23,898 bases of DNA, from the NCBI GenBank assembly GCA_900553845.1, contig USEW01000007.1, positions 1-23,898 of the forward strand. Reading direction: 5' to 3'. Numbering within the stretch: the first letter of the stretch is position 1; each line of letters starts with the position of its first letter. The notes beneath the pieces were generated by a model, which was not told the DNA's origin, made no database searches, and was given only the letters and a program-made list of their open reading frames with translations. Below, piece by piece: positions 18,688 through 23,898 of this stretch. Both the position numbers and the translations under genes were made by a program. The DNA comes from an uncultured bacterium (GTDB lineage: Bacteria; Cyanobacteriota; Vampirovibrionia; Gastranaerophilales; Gastranaerophilaceae).

Positions 18688-18716
18688 TTGACTTTTAATT
18701 TTAACACTTATATCAT
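18688..18716 (+). promoter_or_regulatory. Promoter for the LysM-protein gene
   Basis: TTGACT at 18688-18693 and TATCAT at 18711-18716 are separated by exactly 17 bp, each one base from the sigma-70 consensus. Transcription would begin near 18723, giving a leader of about 54 nt. GGGGA at 18766-18770 is the ribosome site, 6 nt before the ATG at 18777. Confidence 0.65.
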
Positions 18717-18776
18717 GTAATTAAATATAAATTATTATTTTAAGACTTATTGTGAGATAAAAAACGGGGAAATAAA

Positions 18777-19373
18777 ATGAAAAATTCAACATTATATAAT
18801 TCTAGTTTGACAAAAGATAGGGTTTCATTTTTGGAAGATTTAAAAAAACATGATAGAACTTCAATGTTGTCAAATAATGGAATGTCTGAAATGAAAGAAT
18901 ACACCCGTCAAGCCTCTGCAGTCCATAATCAAAAAGAATTGGATGTTTTGTGGCGTAATTTCAAAGTTGCTCAAACACAAAGCATTTCTGAAAAATCACC
19001 TGGAATATATTTAGGTGTTGGTTTTTTTGCTGGTTTTTTGAGCATGCTTATTTTAAGTCTTTGTATGAGTTTTATTAGTCCTTCAAATACTCAATCTATT
19101 TCAAACAATATATCTAAAGCTCCAAAATTAATTAAACGTGTTAAATTAAAACCTTCTCAGTTAACTATAGTTCCACCTGATAAAAAGGTTGTAAAAAATG
19201 AGCCTGCATTAAATGAAACGTATACGGTTGTTGCCGGTGATACTTTAGAAAGTATTGTTGTTCGTTTTTATGGTAAATATGATCCTGCAAAAGTTCAGGC
19301 TATTCAGGAAGCAAACAATATGAGTGATCCAAATAAACTTCAGTTGGGACAACAATTAAATATCCCACTTTAG
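18777..19373 (+). CDS. Membrane-anchored LysM-domain protein
   Basis: This 198-residue protein has a charged cytoplasmic N-terminal part (1-75), one transmembrane helix at about 77-100 (IYLGVGFFAGFLSMLILSL), a Pro/Lys-rich linker, and a C-terminal LysM domain at 148-197. The LysM shows the expected YTVVAGDTLESIVVRFYG opening, VQAIQEANNM in the middle and LQLGQQLNIPL at the end. LysM binds N-acetylglucosamine-containing glycans, so the protein most likely tethers the membrane to peptidoglycan. No hydrolase domain is present, so an enzymatic role is unlikely. It has its own promoter and follows the NTF2-like gene after 118 bp. The short N-terminal region could contact a cytoplasmic partner; this is unknown. 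Confidence 0.88.
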   Translation: MKNSTLYNSSLTKDRVSFLEDLKKHDRTSMLSNNGMSEMKEYTRQASAVHNQKELDVLWRNFKVAQTQSISEKSPGIYLGVGFFAGFLSMLILSLCMSFISPSNTQSISNNISKAPKLIKRVKLKPSQLTIVPPDKKVVKNEPALNETYTVVAGDTLESIVVRFYGKYDPAKVQAIQEANNMSDPNKLQLGQQLNIPL

Positions 19374-19377
19374 TATA

Positions 19378-19548
19378 TTAGCCAAATTTTTTACTCAAGT
19401 GTTTTAGTATAGATATTTTATGTTTGGTTTTTTTATCATTAATTTTATGTTTAATGTTTAAAAGTGTTTGGCATTTATTATATTGTTCTTTTTTAAATAT
19501 AATTGAAAATAGAAAAGTAAAAATGTTATCAATTAAATCTTCATTCAT
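19378..19548 (-). CDS. Possible small protein (56 aa), unknown
   Basis: A minus-strand frame from ATG at 19548 to TAA at 19378-19380 encodes 56 residues starting MNEDLIDNIFTFLFSIIFKK and ending in a Lys-rich stretch (ISILKHLSKKFG). AGAAAGGA lies about 11 nt upstream, an acceptable ribosome site. The frame has a short acidic start, a hydrophobic helix and a basic tail. It fills most of the 285-bp gap between the convergent LysM and glycine-zipper genes and its end lies 4 nt from the LysM-gene stop. It could also be chance in A/T-rich sequence; no homology is known to me. The rest of the gap (19549-19658) shows no clear feature. Confidence 0.35.
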   Translation of the reverse strand: MNEDLIDNIFTFLFSIIFKKEQYNKCQTLLNIKHKINDKKTKHKISILKHLSKKFG

Positions 19549-19658
19549 TATAGAAAATCCTTTCTGTTTTTTGTTTTGAGACAGATTGTATATATTTTTA
19601 TTTTTGTTAATACAAAAGATACTTATACTGCGTGCTTAACCTATTAAGATTTATTTTA

Positions 19659-20960
19659 TTAAACTGTTACAAATGGGTTTGTATATGTACTTTGTGTTGT
19701 TGAGTTAGTATTTAAAAGTTTATTTTCAATAGCTTGAACTTGTGCAAGTATTTTATTTGCTTTATTTGAATCTGTTTCAGCTGCAGCTTGTTCTTTTGCT
19801 TGAGATAAAAGTGTTTGTAGATCAATTTGTGAACTTGCAGTAGCCTTAGCCTGTTGAGTTACTTGTTCTTCTTGTTGTTGTTCACTTGCTGATTTACCAA
19901 AAATAAATGATGAAAGTTTCCGACCTAAGAATGAACCTAAAGAAGAACCAGCAGCTTTACCTATAGCACTGCCGATTGATGCGCCAACAGGACCAATTAA
20001 GCCACCTAGTGTAAATCCTAATGCGCCTCCAAGTATTTGACCTACAGCGCTTAAGCCAATATCGCTTATAGCAATTGTTCCAAGTGATCTTCCAAGCTGT
20101 GACCAGCCTTCATCAGAGCTAGTTTTAAATGCTGTTACTATTTCAGGTAATTCTGATAAAAGACCGGTAAATGTTGTAATTGCAATGTTCCAACCACCGA
20201 ATGCTTCTTTGAATAAAGATTTTGAGCATGCTTTTACATTTGATACAGATGAACCTGCTACTTTATCCAAAGTCTTTACTTTATCTGAGATTGTATTTTG
20301 TTGAATATTATTTATATCTTTTATTGTTGTAAAACTAGTTGAAGTGCTGTTTGTATCTACTACACTACCAGCTATTGTTTGAGTAACATTTTTCATATTA
20401 GCTTCTATATTAGCAGCATTCCGTGCTTTTGGTTTTATTGTTAAATCTTCAACTAAGGCGTCTACTTTTATTCCATCAGTTTCCTTTCTTATACCTAATA
20501 AATCGTGATAAATACCATCAGTTGCCATATTTGTTGTACTAGCATTTTGTGTACTAACTGCACCTGAGGAGGAATTAGAATTTTTCCACCAATTCTTTAT
20601 TTTACTCCAAATAGTGTTTCCACTAGCCTTATTACATACTTTTGTTTCATTTATAAGTAAATCTTCAAAATTATTGCTCAAATTCATTTGTTCAAATTTA
20701 TTATCACTTATATTAACAGCTATTTTATAAGCTGCAGCTATATCATCTTTATATTTAACACTTTTTACAACTTCAGGTACTGCACCTAGCATACCCAATC
20801 CTGCACTTGAAATAAGTTGGGATGCCATATCTTCGCTTTCGGTGTAACCTAACAATTCATAAAGCTCTTCGATTTCTCCAACAGATACACCAAGGTTGTA
20901 GGACCCACCAATTTGGCCTAAAACAAATGGATTATTTACTTGTTGGACATTAATTGTCAT
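19659..20960 (-). CDS. Glycine-zipper protein of unknown function
   Basis: I do not recognise this 433-residue protein. It has no signal peptide. Residues 1-100 are mixed, with a helix around GEIEELYELLGYT. Residues 110-250 are low-complexity and rich in Ser/Thr/Asn, with a Trp-rich patch (IWSKIKNWWK) at 117-126. Residues 256-355 are hydrophobic and glycine-rich (VGQILGGALGFTLGGLIGP then ASIGSAIGKAAGSSLGSFLG), a glycine-zipper pattern seen in membrane-inserting or pore-forming segments of secreted proteins. Residues 358-415 are Gln/Glu/Ala-rich and probably coiled coil. NPFV occurs near both ends (10-13 and 428-431). AGGA lies about 14 nt before the ATG, a poor distance. The gene is divergent from a two-component pair, and nearby genes suggest no function. 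A secreted or membrane-active protein is a guess. Confidence 0.85.
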   Translation of the reverse strand: MTINVQQVNNPFVLGQIGGSYNLGVSVGEIEELYELLGYTESEDMASQLISSAGLGMLGAVPEVVKSVKYKDDIAAAYKIAVNISDNKFEQMNLSNNFEDLLINETKVCNKASGNTIWSKIKNWWKNSNSSSGAVSTQNASTTNMATDGIYHDLLGIRKETDGIKVDALVEDLTIKPKARNAANIEANMKNVTQTIAGSVVDTNSTSTSFTTIKDINNIQQNTISDKVKTLDKVAGSSVSNVKACSKSLFKEAFGGWNIAITTFTGLLSELPEIVTAFKTSSDEGWSQLGRSLGTIAISDIGLSAVGQILGGALGFTLGGLIGPVGASIGSAIGKAAGSSLGSFLGRKLSSFIFGKSASEQQQEEQVTQQAKATASSQIDLQTLLSQAKEQAAAETDSNKANKILAQVQAIENKLLNTNSTTQSTYTNPFVTV

Positions 20961-21038
20961 TAATTTACATGTATCCTGTATATCTTATATATATATAAAG
21001 TATATTTTTAGTCTTGAATTTTAAAAATATTATAATTA

Positions 21039-21080
21039 TTTACAAATGTTAACATAAAATGTTATAATAATTTTTATATG
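21039..21080 (+). promoter_or_regulatory. Promoter overlapping the start of the soluble kinase gene
   Basis: TTTACA at 21039-21044 and a perfect TATAAT at 21063-21068 are 18 bp apart. Only 9 nt separate the -10 from the ATG at 21078, so a start point 6-7 nt downstream would leave a leader of about 2-3 nt. No ribosome site is present in front of the ATG. The remaining part of the gap, 20961-21038, is A/T-rich with no further clear signal. Confidence 0.5.
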
Positions 21081-21836
21081 GAAAATATTGATTTAGATGA
21101 TAAATATAACGATTTTTTGCAACTTTTATCACATGAGATGAGAACACCTTTAACATCAATTCGTGGATTTGCACAGACTATGATAAGTGCTTATGATAAG
21201 TTAAGTGATGAGCAGAAAATTAAATTTCTAAAAATTATTGATGAGCAAAGTAATAGACTCATCCATTTAGTAGAAGACATGCTTATGGCTTCAAAATTTA
21301 ATAATGAATCTGATACTTTTATATTTAAATCATTTAATATAAATGAGATAATTGAAAATTGTATTCATATTATTAAAATTAAACATCCAAAACACTATTT
21401 TCTTTTAAAAAAAAATTTCGCTGCTTTACAAGTATGGGCTGATGTTGAAAAAACTCAGCAGGTGATTGTCAATATTTTAGATAATGCTTGTAAATATTCA
21501 TCATCTGGGTCAAAAATAGAAATTAAAGTTAAAACAATATTTGACAATGGTGAAAAATGTGTTGTTTCGGTTTGTGATGAGGGTTGTGGGATTAAAGAAG
21601 AAAATAAAAATAAGATTTTTAGCAAATTTACAAGACTTCAAAATATAAATACCCAAAATGTTGAAGGTAGCGGGCTTGGGTTATTTATAGCCAAAAATAT
21701 AATGGACAAAATGAACGGCAATATAACTTGTGAATCAAATGTTCCAAAAGGCTGTATTTTTAATATTTATTTTTGTGCTTTAAATCCAAATGATGAAATT
21801 AATCGTAAATTATCAAGTGAGGACCCAACAAAATGA
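21078..21836 (+). CDS. Soluble sensor histidine kinase lacking a sensor domain
   Basis: The 252-residue protein is a bare kinase core. The HisKA segment LSHEMRTPLTSIRGFAQT has the phospho-acceptor at H19. The HATPase domain has N-box VNILDNACKYSS (N136), G1 box DEGCGI at 167-172 and G2 box GSGLGL at 197-202, all intact. It has no transmembrane helix and only about 10 residues before the HisKA helix, so any input must come from another protein or from the short N-terminus. Its stop overlaps the start of the response-regulator gene by 4 nt (ATGA at 21833-21836), so the two are translationally coupled and very probably partners. The output is not evident. Translation from a near-leaderless transcript is likely because no ribosome site precedes the ATG. 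Confidence 0.93.
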   Translation: MENIDLDDKYNDFLQLLSHEMRTPLTSIRGFAQTMISAYDKLSDEQKIKFLKIIDEQSNRLIHLVEDMLMASKFNNESDTFIFKSFNINEIIENCIHIIKIKHPKHYFLLKKNFAALQVWADVEKTQQVIVNILDNACKYSSSGSKIEIKVKTIFDNGEKCVVSVCDEGCGIKEENKNKIFSKFTRLQNINTQNVEGSGLGLFIAKNIMDKMNGNITCESNVPKGCIFNIYFCALNPNDEINRKLSSEDPTK

Positions 21837-23146
21837 TTACAAATGTTGTCCTTTTAATTGATAAACGTGATGTTATGTCAACAAAATATAAGAAAATATT
21901 AATTAAAAATAATTTTTCTGTGTTTCATTTAAAGAATTTAGATATGGCATCTGACTTAATATTAAATTATGAACCTGAAATTATTTTACTTTCTGATAGT
22001 TTAGATAATGATATTGCTAAAAATATTCAATATTTAAGAACAATAAACTCGAAAACAAGACCTTGCATTATTGCTTTATCAAAATCAAATGATATTAACG
22101 ATAAATTAAAGGTTTTAAATAATGGAGCTGATGATTACTTCTCGGAACCCATTGATTTCTTGGAATTTATAGGTCGACTCAAAGCACATTTAAGACGAAC
22201 ATATGAAACACAAGTTAATGATGTTACTTTATTATTTAATAACAAAATTACAACCAAAGTTTTAAAACGAACATTAAATGATAATATAGGATATTCTTAT
22301 CTGTATATAACAATAAAGAATATTGATTCCTATAAGGATTTATATGGTGACATTGCATATTCGAAGATGTTGCAGACTTTATGCGCTATTTTAAACTCTT
22401 GTTTGGATGAAAAGGATTATTTAGGTCATTTTATTCAGGATAATAGTTTTTTAGTTATAACATCACAAAATAAGATTGAAAATATTGCAAAATATATGAT
22501 ATATGCTTTTAATAAAGTTAAAGAAAAATTTTATGCTAAAAACGATTTAAATCGCGGTTTTTTGATTTTAAAAGGTGATGTTTTTGAAGAAACTAAAACA
22601 TCTTTTGTAAAAATGTTTCTAGGTGGTGTAATTAATAGTAATAAAAAATATACAAATATAAATGAACTTTTGCATGCTATTGCCTATATTAACAAGCTTG
22701 CAACTTTAAAAAGTGATTCAAATTATTTAATTGAAAGACATCAACTTGCAGCAAATGATTCTATTATTAAAAAAAAATATAACCTAAATGTCATGATTAT
22801 AGAAAACGATGATTCTTTGTCGTTGCTTTTGGAAACTCAATGTAAGTTGAATAATTATAATGTATTAAAAGTAAATGATAGCGAGATTATCCTTAAAAAT
22901 TCTACATTTCAACCTTCTGTTATAATACTTGATGCTGGAAGTGCAACACATTTTGAAGGTGTAAATTTGTGTAAAAAAATAAAAAGCATGGAATATTATA
23001 GGGATACAAAAATCATACTAACGACTGTATTTCACGATAAGCAAACAATTTTAAAAAGCGGAGCTGATTTATATTTGCCAAAACCTTATAATATTGATAA
23101 TATTATAAGCTGGGTAAAACGATTTAATATAGAGTATAATCTTTGA
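21833..23146 (+). CDS. Response regulator: degenerate REC, degenerate GGDEF, intact REC
   Basis: This 437-residue protein pairs with the kinase encoded just upstream. REC1 (about 4-120) looks non-canonical: the phosphorylation position aligns with S54 (next to D55) in EIILLSDSL, and the usual Lys is E105 in DYFSEP. A middle domain (about 150-240) resembles GGDEF by LYITIKNIDSYKDLYGD and what follows, but the signature GGDEF is replaced by IQDNSF, so cyclase activity is unlikely. REC2 (about 318-432) is intact, with E324/D326/D327, phospho-acceptor D367 in PSVIILDAGS, T397/T398 and K417 in LPKPYN. The layout recalls PleD with domains rearranged and inactivated. There is no DNA-binding domain, so the output is probably protein contact. 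No clear terminator follows before the next promoter at 23179. Confidence 0.88.
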   Translation: MITNVVLLIDKRDVMSTKYKKILIKNNFSVFHLKNLDMASDLILNYEPEIILLSDSLDNDIAKNIQYLRTINSKTRPCIIALSKSNDINDKLKVLNNGADDYFSEPIDFLEFIGRLKAHLRRTYETQVNDVTLLFNNKITTKVLKRTLNDNIGYSYLYITIKNIDSYKDLYGDIAYSKMLQTLCAILNSCLDEKDYLGHFIQDNSFLVITSQNKIENIAKYMIYAFNKVKEKFYAKNDLNRGFLILKGDVFEETKTSFVKMFLGGVINSNKKYTNINELLHAIAYINKLATLKSDSNYLIERHQLAANDSIIKKKYNLNVMIIENDDSLSLLLETQCKLNNYNVLKVNDSEIILKNSTFQPSVIILDAGSATHFEGVNLCKKIKSMEYYRDTKIILTTVFHDKQTILKSGADLYLPKPYNIDNIISWVKRFNIEYNL

Positions 23147-23178
23147 TTTTTTAATAGTTCTATAATCTTAATATTTAA

Positions 23179-23207
23179 TTGACATGCCTTTTTATTTGTG
23201 ATAATTT
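23179..23207 (+). promoter_or_regulatory. Strong promoter in front of the riboswitch
   Basis: TTGACA at 23179-23184 is a perfect -35. Seventeen bases later TAATTT at 23202-23207 is preceded by TGA, making an extended -10 (TGATAATTT). Transcription would begin at about 23213-23215, immediately before the riboswitch core. Confidence 0.65.
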
Positions 23208-23213
23208 TTAAAT

Positions 23214-23345
23214 GATAAATGACAATTTTGAGGAAATTGGGTGAAACTCCCAAGCCGGGCCGCGGCCGTAAAGTCGGAATGCTTAAAGTTGTTAAAAATA
23301 GGCGAAGGTACTTCGAGCAGTTATGAGTCTTTTTAGCCATGTGGT
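23214..23345 (+). ncRNA. Probable cobalamin (B12) riboswitch
   Basis: This G/C-rich block stands out from its A/T-rich surroundings. GAGGAAATTGGGTGAAACTC at 23230-23249 matches the GGGAA-x-GGTGAAA-TCC segment of cobalamin riboswitches, with GGG/CCC pairing around GTGAAACT. AAGCCGGGCCGCGGCCGTAA at 23252-23271 matches the conserved GC-x-G-x-CCCGC-x-x-CTGTAA core. GGAATGC near 23277, GGCGAAGG at 23301-23308 and ATGAGTC at 23323-23329 fall in the order expected for the GAATGCC, GGGAAGGCG and AGTC parts of the short class. The 3' B12-box is a weak match, so the right edge is uncertain. The hairpin TTAAGTT/AACTTAA at 23384-23402 or the ribosome site at 23444-23448 may form the expression platform. 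It controls the gene starting at 23457 and perhaps others beyond the window. Confidence 0.7.
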
Positions 23346-23456
23346 TTTTAATCAAATAATAGCTTGAATATCCTGCTTCAAAATTAAGTTGTAAAAACTT
23401 AAATTTAGATAGGGATTATTTATTAATGATTATTTTAAATAAAAAGGAAAATATAA

Positions 23457-23898
23457 ATGGCTACGGTTCCTAAAGTATCGCCAATAAAAGTAGGTTTGTG
23501 TCCACATGGTTTACCAATGGGAGCATGCCCTATTTGTAGTGGCATGGGTGGCGGAGGTGGAAAAAAAGCCGATTTTAGCGCAAAGCCAGGTGAAATGAGC
23601 TACGCTCAATGTCTGGCAATAGGTAATATGTTAAAAGCTCAAAAACAAAAACGTCTTGATGCAAAAAATGATTTTGTTCATATGCAACAGCATATAGCAG
23701 CTTTTTATAAAAATATGAATAATTTGATTCAAAAATTTCAAATGATTTTGGTAAATTCTTATAATAAATTACCGGATAGTGTTAAAACAAATATCAAAAA
23801 TGTTGTAAATAATTTTGTCTTGCCGACATTAAATTTTGTAAAAAATGTATTTAATAATATTAAAAATTTTATAAATAATACTTTTCAGCAAATAAAGG
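23457..23898 (+). CDS. Unknown protein with CPHG and CPIC cysteine motifs, 3' end outside window
   Basis: An open frame of at least 147 codons runs off the window. AAGGA at 23444-23448 is 8 nt before the ATG. The N-terminus has VGLCPHGLPMGACPICSG (C15, H17, C24, C27), a possible metal-binding knuckle with CPHG and CPIC halves, followed by a run of five or more Gly and then Lys. From about residue 45 it is predicted helical: MSYAQCLAIGNMLKAQKQKR, VHMQQHIAAFYKNMNN, and an amphipathic, Asn-rich tail with repeated NNFV, KNVFNNIKNFINNTF elements. No signal peptide is seen. I do not recognise a family with known function. Its place directly after a probable B12 riboswitch suggests it is made when cobalamin is scarce (if the switch is OFF type), but a role in B12 uptake or handling is only a suggestion. 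Confidence 0.8.
   Translation, partial: MATVPKVSPIKVGLCPHGLPMGACPICSGMGGGGGKKADFSAKPGEMSYAQCLAIGNMLKAQKQKRLDAKNDFVHMQQHIAAFYKNMNNLIQKFQMILVNSYNKLPDSVKTNIKNVVNNFVLPTLNFVKNVFNNIKNFINNTFQQIK

Noticed and set aside
23230..23290. FMN (RFN) riboswitch
   Set aside because: GGTGAAA-TCC and AGTC-GGA-TG resemble the second half of an RFN element, but the first half is absent and the GGCCGCGGCCGTAA core fits cobalamin classes better.
23086..23355. Minus-strand open frame of 89 codons across the riboswitch
   Set aside because: It crosses the 3' end of the regulator gene and the G/C-rich RNA element; its composition is not protein-like and the RNA explanation accounts for the block.
1..23898. CRISPR arrays, tRNA or rRNA genes, insertion sequences
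   Set aside because: I saw no regularly spaced direct repeats, no tRNA-like cloverleaf with a TTCGA-type arm in a gap, no rRNA segments and no transposase.

Overview
This AT-rich window (about 30% G+C by eye) most likely comes from a non-photosynthetic relative of the Cyanobacteria, in the Melainabacteria/Vampirovibrionia and probably the gut Gastranaerophilales. The main evidence is the RNA polymerase cluster. rpoC is split into separate rpoC1 and rpoC2 genes at the cyanobacterial position, and RpoC2 carries an insertion of roughly 645 residues in the trigger loop, like cyanobacterial SI3. The order rpoB-rpoC1-rpoC2, not preceded by rplJ/rplL, also fits. The lineage call is an inference; there is no rRNA gene or species marker here.

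Layout. (1) 1-1532, minus: a partial exported TPR-repeat protein. (2) 1669-4962, plus: polA, encoding a DNA polymerase I whose proofreading site has decayed, followed by a small exported protein of unknown function. (3) 8896-4964, minus: an apparent three-gene operon of a membrane sensor histidine kinase and the small and large subunits of a corrinoid iron-sulfur protein (CFeSP), with no CO dehydrogenase/acetyl-CoA synthase gene beside it. (4) 9111-18048, plus: rpoB-rpoC1-rpoC2, ended by a clear intrinsic terminator at 18062-18095. (5) 18191-19373, plus: a small exported NTF2-like protein, then a membrane-anchored LysM protein. (6) 20960-19378, minus: a 433-residue glycine-zipper protein of unknown function and a possible 56-codon small gene. 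(7) 21078-23146, plus: a soluble histidine kinase translationally coupled to a REC/degenerate GGDEF/REC response regulator. (8) 23179-23898, plus: a strong promoter, a probable cobalamin riboswitch, and the start of a gene for an unknown protein with CPHG and CPIC cysteine motifs.

How it fits together. The window mixes core information-processing genes (polA, rpoB, rpoC1, rpoC2) with two signalling units and two cobalamin-related elements: CFeSP, which carries methyl groups on a corrinoid, and a B12-sensing leader. CFeSP outside a CODH/ACS locus suggests a methyl-transfer role such as methionine synthesis rather than acetogenesis; this cannot be settled from the window. The best candidates for undescribed biology are the B12 riboswitch in front of a cysteine-motif protein of unknown function, the kinase-CFeSP operon, and the glycine-zipper protein whose two ends carry the same NPFV tetrapeptide.
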